Counted from the first letter of the stretch, positions 22,532 through 31,562 are shown. The stretch: DNA of 64,000 nucleotides from Parasphingopyxis sp. (GCF_028279465.1 NZ_JANQNS010000001.1:1-64000), one strand, 5' to 3'. Translations and numbers: made by a program. The notes: generated by a model not told the origin, from the sequence alone.

Positions 22532-23071
22532 ATGAACGGTCGAACCCGCAAAAAACCCCGTCCACCGCTGGATCGTGAAAGCCTGGAGCAGCTCGCGCTC
22601 TTCTATGTCGGCCGCTACGCGACGACGCGCGCCAAGCTGCGCGCCTATCTCGGACGCAAATTGCGGGAACGCGGATGGGCAGAGGATCGCCAGCCGCCGG
22701 TAGAGGATCTGGCCGAAAAATTTGCCGAGTTAGGCTATGTCGACGATGCGGCTTTTGCGCAGTCCAAGGCGGCATCGCTGCTGCGGCGAGGCTATGGCGA
22801 ACGGCGCGTCGAACAGGCGCTCTATGTCGCCGGGATCGAGGAAGTGGACGGTCAGGAGGCCCGCACGCTTGCCGAAACGCAGGCCTGGGACGCGGCCCTC
22901 GCATTTGTTCGGAAACGCCGGTTCGGGCCGTTCGCGGATGCGACGCTCGATCCGGACCGCAAGCGCAAGGCGCTCGCGGCCATGCTCCGCGCCGGACATC
23001 CTTACGCGCTGGCCCGCAAATTCATCGATGCGGACCCCGGCGATATCCCGGAAAAAGAGGCGGAGTTTTAG
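22532..23071 (+). CDS. recX: RecX-family regulatory protein
   Basis: A protein of about 179 residues starts MNGRTRKKPRPPLDRESL; an ATG six codons earlier (22514) is also possible. It shows the helical-repeat pattern of RecX: ALFYVGRYATTRAKLRAYLGRKLRERGW, then FAELGYVDDAAFAQSKAASLLRRGYGERRVEQAL, and a third repeat ending LRAGHPYALARKFID. RecX proteins modulate RecA filaments. It stands alone: recA is not in the window, and the gene is divergent from the ligase gene. Confidence 0.8.
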   Translation: MNGRTRKKPRPPLDRESLEQLALFYVGRYATTRAKLRAYLGRKLRERGWAEDRQPPVEDLAEKFAELGYVDDAAFAQSKAASLLRRGYGERRVEQALYVAGIEEVDGQEARTLAETQAWDAALAFVRKRRFGPFADATLDPDRKRKALAAMLRAGHPYALARKFIDADPGDIPEKEAEF

Positions 23072-23099
23072 GGTGCAAGCGTGCCGTCCTTAAGACCCT

Positions 23100-23128
23100 T
23101 TCAACAGGGCCGAAATCTGTGTTAGCAT
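23100..23128 (+). promoter_or_regulatory. Candidate promoter for the double cold-shock gene
   Basis: TTCAAC (23100-23105), a 17-bp spacer and TAGCAT (23123-23128) lie 22 bp before the ATG at 23150. Spacing is good and matches are moderate. Confidence 0.35.
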
Positions 23129-23149
23129 CGTAACGACAGGGGACGATGC

Positions 23150-23740
23150 ATGACATCCGATCGGAACGTAGCGGTGTATGATGCTGCGTCGGAGGGCGTG
23201 GCACACGATGCGACATATGAAGACGCATCGACGGGCAGTCGGCCGCGCGCTTCGGGGCATATCAAATGGTTCGACGGCACGCGCGGCTATGGTTTTCTCG
23301 TGCCCGATGATGGCGATGGCGACATCCTCGTCCACTTCTCGATTTTGCGGGATCATGGCCGACGGACATTGCCGGAAGGCGCGCGTATAGAATGCGTGTT
23401 CGTGCATGGCGATCGTGGCCGCCAGGCGACCGAGATTCTCTCGATCGATCTCGATCAATGCGAAGACTATGCCGAGCATTCGGAGACCAAGAGCAGCGCG
23501 GTAGACGAGGCGTTGCACGCGTCGGCCGGGGACTTTGAGCCTGTCACAGTAAAATGGTTTAACCGCCTGAAAGGTTATGGTTTTCTCATCCGCGAGGATG
23601 AGGATCGCGACGTGTTCGTACATATGGAAATCGTCCGCAGTTCGGGGCTGGGCGAAATTGATACCGGCGACCGTTTGCAGGCGCGGATAGCGGATGGGGG
23701 CAAGGGCCCCCTTGCCGTCGCGCTCGCGCATTGCGAATAG
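23150..23740 (+). CDS. Protein with two cold-shock domains
   Basis: The 196-residue protein has two CspA-like domains: about residues 35-100 ([19 protein letters not shown]...DILVHFS) and 130-195 ([29 protein letters not shown]). Both carry the RNP1-type (K/R)GYGFL and RNP2-type VHF/VHM nucleic-acid-binding motifs. A negatively charged linker joins them, and a 35-residue tail precedes the first. Two-domain cold-shock proteins are common in alphaproteobacteria and bind single-stranded RNA or DNA. It lies 6 bp upstream of the DUF192 gene. Confidence 0.92.
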   Translation: MTSDRNVAVYDAASEGVAHDATYEDASTGSRPRASGHIKWFDGTRGYGFLVPDDGDGDILVHFSILRDHGRRTLPEGARIECVFVHGDRGRQATEILSIDLDQCEDYAEHSETKSSAVDEALHASAGDFEPVTVKWFNRLKGYGFLIREDEDRDVFVHMEIVRSSGLGEIDTGDRLQARIADGGKGPLAVALAHCE

Positions 23741-23746
23741 CTTGAC

Positions 23747-24271
23747 ATGACCCGCTTTTTCCAAAGCGCCCTGCTGGGCGCGCTACCAGCCTTGGCCCTG
23801 CTGGGGTGCCGCGCGGAATCACAAATGCCCGCCAATCCGCCGGCTGCAGACGCTGCCGTAGAGGCAGCAGAGCAGGACGCCGTCGAGACAATCCAGGTCA
23901 CGGTCCGGTCCGCCACCGGGGACCATCTGTTCGATGTCGAAACCGCGATCACACCGGAAGAGCAAAGGCGCGGCCTGATGTTTCGCGAATCGCTGCCGGA
24001 AAATGGCGGCATGATCTTTCCGTTCGAATTTCCGCGCCTCGCGAGCTTCTGGATGCGCAACACGATGATCCCGCTCGACATGATCTTCATCCGCGCGGAC
24101 GGCGTCATCACGAATATCGCGCGTGAGACCGAACCCTATACGCTCGATTCCTACTATTCGACCGAACCGGTGATCGCCGTGCTCGAAATCGATGGGGGCC
24201 GGGCGGCCGAACTCGGGATCGATGCAGGTGATTATGTAAGCTGGCCGGACGGACCCGCCCTGCCGGAATAA
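23747..24271 (+). CDS. DUF192 family lipoprotein
   Basis: The 174-residue protein has a lipoprotein signal peptide (ALLGC, Cys near residue 21), a short acidic linker and one DUF192 domain (about residues 55-165). The domain shows the hallmark ITPEEQRRGLMFRESLPENGGMIFPFE, SFWMRNTMIPLDMIFI and IAVLEIDGGRAAELGIDAGD motifs. The biochemical role of the family is not settled. It follows the cold-shock gene by 6 bp, so the two are likely co-transcribed. Confidence 0.85.
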   Translation: MTRFFQSALLGALPALALLGCRAESQMPANPPAADAAVEAAEQDAVETIQVTVRSATGDHLFDVETAITPEEQRRGLMFRESLPENGGMIFPFEFPRLASFWMRNTMIPLDMIFIRADGVITNIARETEPYTLDSYYSTEPVIAVLEIDGGRAAELGIDAGDYVSWPDGPALPE

Positions 24272-24347
24272 CTTGCCCGAATAAGCGGCGAACGGACGCA
24301 AGAGGAGTTGGCGCGCCCGCCAAGAGGCGCTAAACGCGAAAACCGTT

Positions 24348-24731
24348 ATGCGATTTCTGAAAATGATCTTCACCTGGTGGGAAGGCGCCACCATTGGCAC
24401 CGCGCTCTATTCGGCGCGCAAGGGCCGCTTCGTCGCCGAAGATGGTGCGGGCAACCGCTATTATGAGAGCAAGAAGGGCCCGCGCCGCCGCTGGGTCATC
24501 TATGCCGGTGGCAATGATGCGAGCAATGTGCCGGCCGAATGGCATGGCTGGCTGCACCAGACGGTCGAAGATGTTCCCGATCAAAGCCTGCCGCCGGCCC
24601 GCCAGTGGGAGACGCCCTATACGCCCAACATGACGGGCACCGGCGCGGCCTATCGCCCGGCCGGCGCGCTTGAAAAAGGCCGCAACCGGGCGAGTGCCAG
24701 CGGCGACTACGAGGCCTGGAGCCCGAATTGA
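24348..24731 (+). CDS. NADH:ubiquinone oxidoreductase accessory subunit (NDUFA12/B17.2 family)
   Basis: The 127-residue protein matches the B17.2/NDUFA12 family: an FTWWEGATIGTALYSARKG start, then DGAGNRYYE, RRRWVIYAGGNDASNVPAEWHGWLHQT, and a Pro-rich C-terminus ending in YEAWSPN. It is one of the complex I subunits that alphaproteobacteria share with mitochondria. It opens an operon with mlaD-like and DUF2155 genes; its TGA overlaps the TTG start of the next gene. Confidence 0.93.
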   Translation: MRFLKMIFTWWEGATIGTALYSARKGRFVAEDGAGNRYYESKKGPRRRWVIYAGGNDASNVPAEWHGWLHQTVEDVPDQSLPPARQWETPYTPNMTGTGAAYRPAGALEKGRNRASASGDYEAWSPN

Positions 24732-25294
24732 GCACCATGCGCAATCATCTGTTCGAGGCGCTGGTCGGCCTTGTCGTGGTCCTTCTGGCCGCTTGGCTGG
24801 TCTTCACCTTTGTCGGCCGGACCGCGAGCGGGGCTGGTAGCAATGCGATCGAAGTCACCGCCTATTTTCCGGATGTCGGCGGCATTAGCGTGGGCACCGA
24901 TGTCCGCGTCGCGGGCCTCTCGATCGGCGAGGTGACCGATGTTGCGCTCAACCCCGAGGACTTCCAGGCCGAGGTGCGGATGGCGATCGATCCGTCGGCC
25001 AATCTCCCCAATGACAGCAGCGCGGCGATCACCAGCGAAGGCCTTTTGGGCGGCAGCTATATCGCGCTATTGCCGGGCGCATCGCCCGATCCGTTCGCGC
25101 AGGACGATGTCATCCTCGATACGCAGGGCGCGATCGATATGACGGGCCTTATCGGTTCGATGATCAACGATTCCGGCGGGTCCGACAGCATGGGTGATAC
25201 CATGAGCGAGGATTTCGGGAGCGACGATTTCGGCGACACCATGAGCGACGACTTCGGCGATGAGGAATTCGGGGCCGAGGAAACGTCTCCATGA
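24728..25294 (+). CDS. mlaD: MlaD-family outer-membrane lipid asymmetry substrate-binding protein
   Basis: The 188-residue protein has one N-terminal membrane helix (about residues 8-30) and an MCE/MlaD domain (about 40-120: ITAYF-like strand, GISVGTDVRVAGLSIGEVTDVAL, ITSEGLLGGSYIALLPG). An acidic, low-complexity C-terminus repeats MSEDFGSDDFGD / MSDDFGDEEFG. MlaD holds phospholipids in the periplasm for the MlaFEDB transporter. The permease and ATPase genes are not adjacent. The TTG at 24728 is favoured by GGAG 6 bp upstream; the ATG at 24737 is the alternative. It overlaps the DUF2155 gene by 4 bp. Confidence 0.85.
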   Translation: MSTMRNHLFEALVGLVVVLLAAWLVFTFVGRTASGAGSNAIEVTAYFPDVGGISVGTDVRVAGLSIGEVTDVALNPEDFQAEVRMAIDPSANLPNDSSAAITSEGLLGGSYIALLPGASPDPFAQDDVILDTQGAIDMTGLIGSMINDSGGSDSMGDTMSEDFGSDDFGDTMSDDFGDEEFGAEETSP

Positions 25295-25938
25295 TCCGCG
25301 CACTGCCCGTGGCCGCGTTGCTCGCGCTCGCGGCGTGCGGTTCCGGCGCGGAAACCGAGGAAGAAGCGCCGCCGCCCGAACTCACGCTCGATCAGTCGCG
25401 CAGCGGTGAAGCGGATGCGGAGACCACTAATGTCGACGATATCGAGGAGGTCGGCGAACTGCCGGTCGATCTCGCTGGGGTCACGCCGATGGAAGAGCGC
25501 GTCGCCGTGCTAGGTCTGCTTAACAAGCGCAACGGTACGTCGCGTGAGATCCGTTTGCAGCCGGGCGAATCAACGCGCGTCGGCGATGTTCTGATCCGGT
25601 TGCGCGCGTGCGAGCGGACTGCGGACTGGGAACCGCAGCGGCTGACCGGTGCGTTCGTCCAGCTGTTTGTGCGCGAAACCGATTTGCGGGGCGAGGACGA
25701 ACGCTGGGTGCGCGTCTTTTCAGGCTGGCTGTACAAGGAGCGGCCGGCGCTCAATGTCGTCGAGCACCGGCTCTACGATGTCTGGCCCAGAGCCTGCGAG
25801 ATGACATATCCCGATACCGCGCCGTCCGGCCCGACCTCTCCGGAAACTGTGCCTTCCAATGCGGATAGATCGGCGCCGGCTCCCGACGTGACCGAAGCGC
25901 CGAGCGAGGAAAGCGCGGAATCCAGCAACACCGCATAA
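25291..25938 (+). CDS. DUF2155 domain lipoprotein
   Basis: The 215-residue protein has a lipoprotein signal (LAAC, Cys near 16), an acidic linker and a DUF2155 domain (about residues 70-165: VAVLGLLNKRNGTSREIRLQPGES, VLIRLRACERTADWEP, WVRVFSGWLYKERPALNVVEHRLYDVW). It ends with a Pro/Ser/Glu-rich tail of about 45 residues. That tail is encoded on the opposite strand to the C-terminus of aat, an overlap of 166 bp. DUF2155 next to NDUFA12 and aat is a recurring alphaproteobacterial neighbourhood. Confidence 0.85.
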   Translation: MIRALPVAALLALAACGSGAETEEEAPPPELTLDQSRSGEADAETTNVDDIEEVGELPVDLAGVTPMEERVAVLGLLNKRNGTSREIRLQPGESTRVGDVLIRLRACERTADWEPQRLTGAFVQLFVRETDLRGEDERWVRVFSGWLYKERPALNVVEHRLYDVWPRACEMTYPDTAPSGPTSPETVPSNADRSAPAPDVTEAPSEESAESSNTA

Positions 25939-26480
25939 TCGGCTTTTGAAATCTCGATCGCGCCGAGCGATGCGAGATGATCGGTCATGAACTGGCAATC
26001 GAGCAGCGTGAACCCGCCATAGCGCATCCGCGCGACGAGGTGCGCGAGCGCGACCTTCGAGGCGTTCGACACGCGCGAGAACATGCTTTCGCCGAAAAAG
26101 GCGCCGCCGAGCCGCACGCCATATAGTCCGCCCACCAGCTTTTCGCTCTGCCAGCATTCGATCGAATGGGCATGGCCACGGCGGTGCAGTTCGCCATAGG
26201 CTGTCTGGATTTGCGGGTTGATCCAGGTATCGGGCCGGTCCGGGCGCGGTTCGGCGCAGCCGGCCACCACCCGGTCGAAGGCGGTATCGCGGGTAACGCG
26301 GAACCGGTCTGACCGGATCGTCTTGGCGAGCGAGCGCGATACGCGAAACCCGTCGAGCGGCAGTATCGCCCGCATCTTTGGTTCGACCCAAAAGACTTCG
26401 TCCGCATGCCGGCTGTCTGCCATTGGGAAGACGCCGACCGCATAGGCGCGCAACAGCATATTCGGATCGAGCAGGTTCAC
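25773..26480 (-). CDS. aat: Leucyl/phenylalanyl-tRNA--protein transferase
   Basis: Aat attaches Leu or Phe to proteins with basic N-termini, marking them for ClpAP (N-degron pathway). The core motifs are present: LLRAYAVGVFPMADSR, FWVEPKMRAILPLDGF, AYGELHRRGHAHSIECW, LVGGLYGVRLGGAFFGESMFS, LLDCQFMTDHLASLGAIEIS. I prefer the GTG at 26480, because Aat proteins normally begin near that point. The frame is open to an ATG at 26573, which would overlap parA by 37 bp. The last 45 or so residues (after DSALSS) are low in complexity and antisense to the DUF2155 tail. Confidence 0.9.
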   Translation of the reverse strand: MNLLDPNMLLRAYAVGVFPMADSRHADEVFWVEPKMRAILPLDGFRVSRSLAKTIRSDRFRVTRDTAFDRVVAGCAEPRPDRPDTWINPQIQTAYGELHRRGHAHSIECWQSEKLVGGLYGVRLGGAFFGESMFSRVSNASKVALAHLVARMRYGGFTLLDCQFMTDHLASLGAIEISKADYAVLLDSALSSLGASVTSGAGADLSALEGTVSGEVGPDGAVSGYVISQALGQTS

Positions 26481-26536
26481 ATGCGTATGATAACCCGTTC
26501 CCGCCCATCCGTCATCGGATTGCGATTGTAGCGGTG

Positions 26537-27268
26537 TTAGAGTTTCGCGATTTTGCGTTCGACGCCGCGCCATAATTTGGCGAAGGCCTGTCCGGCCGGA
26601 GACTGCGGCGCGAAGGCGCCGACCGGCGCGCGGCGGCTCGCCATCTGTTCGACGGCGCTGGCATAGGGGATGACGGGCCAGCTCTTTTCACGCTCGAGTG
26701 CGTCCTTGTGCAGGTTCCGACGCCGATCGACCATCGTGTAGACCGGCAGAATTGCTGTACGGCCTTTGTGATGGCGCTTGATATGGTCGACGACCGTGTC
26801 GAAGGCGCGCTGCGACAGAGGCGAGGGGATCACCGGCGCGATAACCAGATCGGCCGCGCGCAATATCTGGTCGCTGGTTTCCGACAGGCCTGGCGGGCAA
26901 TCGAGAATAATCCGGTCATACTCCTTCGATACGCTGTCGATAATCTTGGCAAGCCGCTTCTTCTTGCCGAAGGTGAAAAACATCCGGTCGAGTTCGCGCA
27001 AAGAGGCGTCGGCGGCGAGCAGGTCCAGCCGTTCCACCGCTGTCGAGCGGATCAATTTGCGCGGTTTGATCTCCTGATCGTAGACGCCTTCGGCGCGCCG
27101 TTTCGGCTTCTTGCCATCCTGCAACAGGAATGTCGCGGCGGCCTGCTGGTCGAGGTCCCAGAGCAATGTCCGGCGGGAAGAGAGCATCGCCGCGCACCAG
27201 GCGAGATTGACCGCGAGCGTGGTTTTGCCGACGCCGCCTTTCAGGCTGTAAATTGCGATCGTGCACAT
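26537..27268 (-). CDS. ParA/MinD-family ATPase
   Basis: The 243-residue protein begins with the deviant Walker A motif YSLKGGVGKTTLAVNLAW. Walker A' / B segments follow: LLWDLDQQAAATFLL and RIILDCPPGLSE. It resembles the ParA proteins used in partitioning or positioning. No ParB or centromere-like repeat lies nearby, so it is an orphan, and its cargo is unknown. It lies upstream of aat on the same strand. Confidence 0.85.
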   Translation of the reverse strand: MCTIAIYSLKGGVGKTTLAVNLAWCAAMLSSRRTLLWDLDQQAAATFLLQDGKKPKRRAEGVYDQEIKPRKLIRSTAVERLDLLAADASLRELDRMFFTFGKKKRLAKIIDSVSKEYDRIILDCPPGLSETSDQILRAADLVIAPVIPSPLSQRAFDTVVDHIKRHHKGRTAILPVYTMVDRRRNLHKDALEREKSWPVIPYASAVEQMASRRAPVGAFAPQSPAGQAFAKLWRGVERKIAKL

Positions 27269-27340
27269 GAGGATTATCTAACGGCCTCCGCTCCCGCAGC
27301 CAAATTCCTTTGGTTAAAGCCATCCCATTTTGGGACGACG

Positions 27341-28324
27341 CTATTCGGCGGCTTCCGCCATCTCCGAAACGTCTTCGGCATAAATCGTTTCGAGCCAGGC
27401 CCGGACATCGTCTGCGCTGCGATCGGGCGCTTCTTCCATCGGGATATGGCCGATATCGGGATAGGCGATCAGCGAGCTATCCGGGATATGTTGGTCGAAC
27501 CATTCGCCGGCGGACAGCGGGACCAGCGTGTCCTCCGCGCCCCACATCAGCAAAGTCGGCATGGTCAGTGTCGCCATGGTTTCAGGGCTTGCGACCGTGC
27601 GATCGGCCCGCCCTCGGGCGAGGGTTGCTGCCCGGTTCCCGGGATAACGGATCAGGTCGTAATAGCGGTCGACCATCGCGTCGTCGATCATGTCCTGATT
27701 GCTGACGCTTTGGCGCAGCGAACGTTCGACCATCGAGCGCGGCGTGATCTTCTGCATCAGCGAGGAAATCACGGGCATCCGGGCGATGCGGAAACCGATC
27801 GGCACTTTTTGTGGACGGGCATCGGGCGCGCCCGACGCATCGACCAGCAGCAACCCGTCGAGCCGGTCGGGATGGGCGAGCGCATAGTTCCAGGACGTCC
27901 AGCCGCCCATCGAGTTCCCGCCAACGACGAACCGGGTGAGCCCGAGATTATCCGCGACACCAGCCAGCGTGTCGACAAAGCTTTCGGTGGAATAGTCGCC
28001 CTCCGGATGCGGGCCGGTTAGCCCATGGCCCGGCTGGTCATAGGTGACGACGCGATACTCGTCGGACAAGCGCTCGACCCAGGGTTCCCATGTGTGCAGC
28101 GATGCGCTGGAGCCGTGGACGAGCAAAATTACGGGCGCGTCGCGCGGTCCTTCGTCGCGAACGTGAACGGTCAGCCCGTTGTCGAGTTCGATGAATTGCG
28201 AGGCGTCATTCGCATATTGCGCGCGTAGCTCGTCGGCGTCGCGGTCGGGCGTCCAGAACCAGGCGATTGCGCCGGCAATAACGATAAGCAGGGTGAGCAC
28301 GGTCCATTTGAGAAACTTCTTCAT
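27341..28324 (-). CDS. Alpha/beta hydrolase with N-terminal membrane anchor
   Basis: The 327-residue protein has an N-terminal membrane helix (about residues 6-24) and then a full alpha/beta hydrolase domain. Visible are the oxyanion motif HGSSAS, TYDQPGHGLTGP, nucleophile GNSMGG, acid WGAEDTLVP and histidine DIGHIPMEEAP. It is expected to face the periplasm. The substrate cannot be told from sequence. It is flanked by parA and arsC, all on the minus strand. Confidence 0.8.
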   Translation of the reverse strand: MKKFLKWTVLTLLIVIAGAIAWFWTPDRDADELRAQYANDASQFIELDNGLTVHVRDEGPRDAPVILLVHGSSASLHTWEPWVERLSDEYRVVTYDQPGHGLTGPHPEGDYSTESFVDTLAGVADNLGLTRFVVGGNSMGGWTSWNYALAHPDRLDGLLLVDASGAPDARPQKVPIGFRIARMPVISSLMQKITPRSMVERSLRQSVSNQDMIDDAMVDRYYDLIRYPGNRAATLARGRADRTVASPETMATLTMPTLLMWGAEDTLVPLSAGEWFDQHIPDSSLIAYPDIGHIPMEEAPDRSADDVRAWLETIYAEDVSEMAEAAE

Positions 28325-28351
28325 AGCCGCGCTCTCCCCCTATGATGCGGT

Positions 28352-28702
28352 TCAGATAATTTCTTTGACGAGATCCTGTGGCCGGCAGAGGCGAACGCCA
28401 TTTTTCGTCTCGACGATCGGCCGGTTGATGAGGATCGGGTTTTTGACCATCGCATCGAGAATCTGATCGTCGGTCACATCCGGATCATTGAGCCCGAGTT
28501 CCTTGGCGATCGGTTCCTTGGCGCGCATGCCTTCGCGCGGCGTGATGCCGGCTTTCTTGTAAAGCTCCTTGAGCTTCTTCTTGGTCGGCGGTTCCTTGAG
28601 ATACTCGATCACGCGGACCGCAATGGCCGGCGCCTTTTCCAGAATCTCCAGCGTCTTGCGAGACGTGCCACAGCGCGGGTTATGGTAGATAATGGCCTGC
28701 AT
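28352..28702 (-). CDS. arsC: Arsenate reductase (glutaredoxin type)
   Basis: The 116-residue protein begins MQAIIYHNPRCGTSRKTLEIL. The catalytic Cys near residue 11 lies in the NPRCGTSRK motif of the glutaredoxin-coupled ArsC family. EYLKEPP and ILINRPIVETKNGVRLCRP follow, including the arsenate-binding arginines. No arsR, arsB or acr3 gene is nearby, so it could equally be a Spx/ArsC-like protein of another function. It lies 8 bp after the ACT-domain gene. Confidence 0.88.
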   Translation of the reverse strand: MQAIIYHNPRCGTSRKTLEILEKAPAIAVRVIEYLKEPPTKKKLKELYKKAGITPREGMRAKEPIAKELGLNDPDVTDDQILDAMVKNPILINRPIVETKNGVRLCRPQDLVKEII

Positions 28703-28710
28703 CGAACGAT

Positions 28711-29115
28711 TTACTCCTGTGACTTCGACAAGTTTTTCAGAACCGCCATCGCCTCGTCACGCCGTGCCCAGGGCACGAAAACATGATCGTGATGATATGC
28801 CGCCACTATATTGGAACTGATCCCCTGTTCGGCAAGCGCGCCCGCGATTCTCGCCGTCAAGCCGACGGCGTCGAGCGCGCTGTTAGCGCCGATCGTGATT
28901 TTTGCCCAGCCCCCTTCATGCTTGAGGCCGATGCCTTCCATGATCGAGCTCAGCGCGATCACGCTCGCGCCTTCCGCCTCGGCAAAGGTTGCGACGGGCA
29001 CGAGACCCTGCGGCCAGCCCTCGCCCATCGGGATCGTGGCGAACCCATGCTCTTCCTCTGCGATCATCGGCTTCAGGTCGCGCAGCAGCGCGTCGAGATC
29101 GGTTTCGCCGGGCAT
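28711..29115 (-). CDS. ACT domain-containing protein
   Basis: The 134-residue protein appears to consist of two ACT-like halves. The C-terminal half (WAKITIGANSALDAVGLTARIAGALAEQGISSNIVAAYHHDHVFVPWARRDEAMAVL) is a clear ACT domain of the stand-alone, CASTOR-like type. It probably binds an amino acid or acts as a small regulatory protein. It starts immediately after the accC stop (29115/29116), so it is likely translated from the accBC transcript. Confidence 0.75.
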   Translation of the reverse strand: MPGETDLDALLRDLKPMIAEEEHGFATIPMGEGWPQGLVPVATFAEAEGASVIALSSIMEGIGLKHEGGWAKITIGANSALDAVGLTARIAGALAEQGISSNIVAAYHHDHVFVPWARRDEAMAVLKNLSKSQE

Positions 29116-30477
29116 TTACTGTGTGTCGGAGGCGGCGGCGTTGCGCTCCAGCCATTCCTCGAGCCATTTGATCGTATAATTGCCTTCCAGCACGTCGGGG
29201 TCTTCGAGCAAAGCCCGGTGCAGCGGCAGGGTCGTATCGACACCGTCGATCACCATTTCTTCGAGCGCCCTGCGGAGGCGGCGAATGCACTTGTTCCGAC
29301 TCGTTCCGTAAACGATCAGCTTGGCGACCATCGAATCATAGTATGGCGGGATCGAATAGCCCGAATAGAGTCCGCTATCGACGCGGACATGCATGCCGCC
29401 GGCCGCGTGATAGTTCACGACCTTGCCGGGCGACGGCGCGAAGGTTTCCGGGTGCTCGGCATTGATGCGGCATTCGATGGCATGGCCGGTGAAGGTCACT
29501 TCATCCTGTGTCACCGATAGCGGCTGGCCGGCGGCGACGAGAATCTGCTCGCGGACGAGATCGAGGCCCGTGATCATCTCGGTCACCGGATGCTCGACCT
29601 GCAGGCGCGTGTTCATTTCGATGAAATAGAAACCGCCATCCTCGTAGAGAAATTCGATCGTGCCGGCCCCGCGATAGCCCATATCGGCCATGGCCCGGGC
29701 GCAGATATCGCCCATGCGCGTGCGTTCTTCGTCCGTGATCGTCGGGCCGGGCGCTTCTTCGAGCACTTTCTGATGCCGCCGCTGCAGCGAGCAATCGCGC
29801 TCGCCGAGATGGATCGCATTGCCCTTGCCATCGCCGAAAATCTGAAACTCGATATGGCGCGGATTGCCGAGGAATTTTTCAAGATAGACCGTATCGTCGC
29901 CGAACGCCGACTTCGCTTCGGACCCCGCCTGTTTCATCAGCGATTCGAGCTTGCCGGCTTCGGGTACGACCTTCATGCCGCGGCCGCCGCCGCCCGACGC
30001 GGCCTTCACGATCAGCGGATAGCCGATTTCATCGCCGATCTTCTTGGCCTCGCCAATCTCGCGGACGGCCCCGTCTGAGCCGGGCACCAGCGGCAGGCCG
30101 AGTTTGCCGGCTGTCTTCTTTGCCTCGACCTTGTCGCCCATGACGCGGATATGTTCGGGTTTCGGTCCGATCCAGATCACCTCATGCTCTTCGACGATCG
30201 TAGCGAATTTCTCATTTTCGGAGAGAAAGCCATAGCCCGGATGGATGGCGTCCGCACCGCTGATCTCGGCGGCCGAGATGATATTCGGGATGTTGAGATA
30301 GCTATCCGTCGCCGGGGGAGGGCCGATGCACACGGCTTCGTCGGCCAGCTTCACATGCTTGGCCTCGGCATCGGCCGTCGAATGCACGGCCACGGTCTTG
30401 ATATCCATTTCGTGGCAGGCGCGATGGATGCGCAGCGCGATCTCGCCGCGATTGGCAATCAAAACCTTTTTGATCAT
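29116..30477 (-). CDS. accC: Acetyl-CoA carboxylase, biotin carboxylase subunit
   Basis: The 453-residue protein is full length. It has the N-terminal [23 protein letters not shown], the ATP-grasp glycine-rich loop [14 protein letters not shown], the [17 protein letters not shown] and [19 protein letters not shown] motifs, and the catalytic [18 protein letters not shown]. It carboxylates biotin on AccB with ATP and bicarbonate, the first step of fatty acid synthesis. It lies 12 bp after accB. Confidence 0.98.
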   Translation of the reverse strand: MIKKVLIANRGEIALRIHRACHEMDIKTVAVHSTADAEAKHVKLADEAVCIGPPPATDSYLNIPNIISAAEISGADAIHPGYGFLSENEKFATIVEEHEVIWIGPKPEHIRVMGDKVEAKKTAGKLGLPLVPGSDGAVREIGEAKKIGDEIGYPLIVKAASGGGGRGMKVVPEAGKLESLMKQAGSEAKSAFGDDTVYLEKFLGNPRHIEFQIFGDGKGNAIHLGERDCSLQRRHQKVLEEAPGPTITDEERTRMGDICARAMADMGYRGAGTIEFLYEDGGFYFIEMNTRLQVEHPVTEMITGLDLVREQILVAAGQPLSVTQDEVTFTGHAIECRINAEHPETFAPSPGKVVNYHAAGGMHVRVDSGLYSGYSIPPYYDSMVAKLIVYGTSRNKCIRRLRRALEEMVIDGVDTTLPLHRALLEDPDVLEGNYTIKWLEEWLERNAAASDTQ

Positions 30478-30489
30478 CGGATCGTCCGC

Positions 30490-30984
30490 CTACTCGATGA
30501 CGACGAGCGGCTGGTTGAATTCGACCGGCTCGGCATCCTCGACGAGCATGGCGCTGACCGTGCCGGATTTGTCCGCCGCGATCGGATTCATCACCTTCAT
30601 CGCCTCGATGATCAGCAGCGTATCGCCCTTGGACACCGAATCGCCGACCTTGACGAAGGGATCAGCGCCGGGTTCGGGCGCCATATAGGCGGTGCCGACC
30701 ATCGGTGATTTGAGCGCATCGGCATGCTCCTCTGCGGCAGGCGCGGCTTCCGCCGGGGCCGAGGGGCTGGGCGCCGCCGGGGCGGGCGCGGGAGCCGGCG
30801 CGGCGACCGGCGCAGGCGCAGCGACAACGCCGCCGCCTGCCTTGCGCGCGACGCGGATGCTCCGCTCGCCGTCCTCGACTTCGATTTCGGTGAGATTGAC
30901 GTCGTCCAGCAGCTCGGCGAGCTGGCGCACCAGTTCGGTGTCGACATTCATGGTGCCCTTACCGGCGCCTTTGTCGGTGCTCAT
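30490..30984 (-). CDS. accB: Acetyl-CoA carboxylase biotin carboxyl carrier protein
   Basis: The 164-residue protein starts [26 protein letters not shown]; the ATG at 30982-30984 is preceded by AAAGGG. A Pro/Ala-rich flexible linker (about residues 50-80) leads to the biotinyl domain with the biotin-accepting lysine in [10 protein letters not shown]. The open frame continues 13 codons upstream, but that part is unlike AccB. Confidence 0.97.
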   Translation of the reverse strand: MSTDKGAGKGTMNVDTELVRQLAELLDDVNLTEIEVEDGERSIRVARKAGGGVVAAPAPVAAPAPAPAPAAPSPSAPAEAAPAAEEHADALKSPMVGTAYMAPEPGADPFVKVGDSVSKGDTLLIIEAMKVMNPIAADKSGTVSAMLVEDAEPVEFNQPLVVIE

Positions 30985-31041
30985 TGCAAACCCTTTGTCC
31001 CTGTTGCCGGCCGTCGCCGACATATACGCCAGCGCTTTTAC

Positions 31042-31482
31042 TCAAAGCTGTAGGGCCGCGTCCAGCGCCAGCAGATAGGAAAGTGCCCCGAAACCGGAAA
31101 TCGTGCCATGCGCGGCCTGGCCGACCAAGCTTCTGTGCCGAAACGGTTCGCGCGCATGCGGGTTCGACAGATGGACTTCGATCACCGGAACCGAAACCGC
31201 CTTTATCGCATCGTGGAGCGTGACCGACGTGTGGGTAAAACCGGCTGCATTCAACAGGATAGCCTTGGCATCTTCGGACTGGGCCTCATGAATCCAGTCG
31301 ATCAGATGCCCTTCATGGTTGGACTGGCGGACTTCGATATCGGCACCGGCCGCCTGCGCTTTGTCCTCCAGCCGCCCGGCGATATCGTCGAGCGTATCGG
31401 AGCCATAGATTTCCGGCTCGCGCATGCCGAGCAGGTTGAGATTGGGCCCGTTCAGGACATAGATCACGGGTTTGTCGGCCAT
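31042..31482 (-). CDS. aroQ: 3-dehydroquinate dehydratase, type II
   Basis: The 146-residue enzyme of the shikimate pathway shows the N-terminal [19 protein letters not shown] motif with the catalytic tyrosine, [35 protein letters not shown], and [21 protein letters not shown] with the active histidine. I chose the ATG at 31480-31482 because GGAAGG precedes it; the frame opens 27 codons further up. aroQ-accB-accC is a common alphaproteobacterial order. It is divergent from thiSG. Confidence 0.96.
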   Translation of the reverse strand: MADKPVIYVLNGPNLNLLGMREPEIYGSDTLDDIAGRLEDKAQAAGADIEVRQSNHEGHLIDWIHEAQSEDAKAILLNAAGFTHTSVTLHDAIKAVSVPVIEVHLSNPHAREPFRHRSLVGQAAHGTISGFGALSYLLALDAALQL

Positions 31483-31497
31483 GGCGCTGCCTTCCGG

Positions 31498-31527
31498 TTG
31501 CGGCGATGCGGGGCGGACACCTATATG
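31498..31527 (+). promoter_or_regulatory. Candidate promoter for thiSG
   Basis: TTGCGG (31498-31503), an 18-bp spacer and TATATG (31522-31527) lie 35 bp before the thiSG start, in the 80-bp gap shared with divergent aroQ. No thiamine riboswitch fold could be recognised in this short gap. Confidence 0.3.
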
Positions 31528-31562
31528 CGCCCCGGATCGCAACGCAAAGGCAGGATGCAGCA

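Noticed and set aside
28352-28702. Arsenic resistance operon
   Set aside because: Only an arsC-type gene is present. No arsR, arsB/acr3 or arsH is beside it.
31483-31562. Thiamine (TPP) riboswitch before thiSG
   Set aside because: The gap is only 80 bp and shared with aroQ; the conserved CUGAGA and related TPP elements are not visible.
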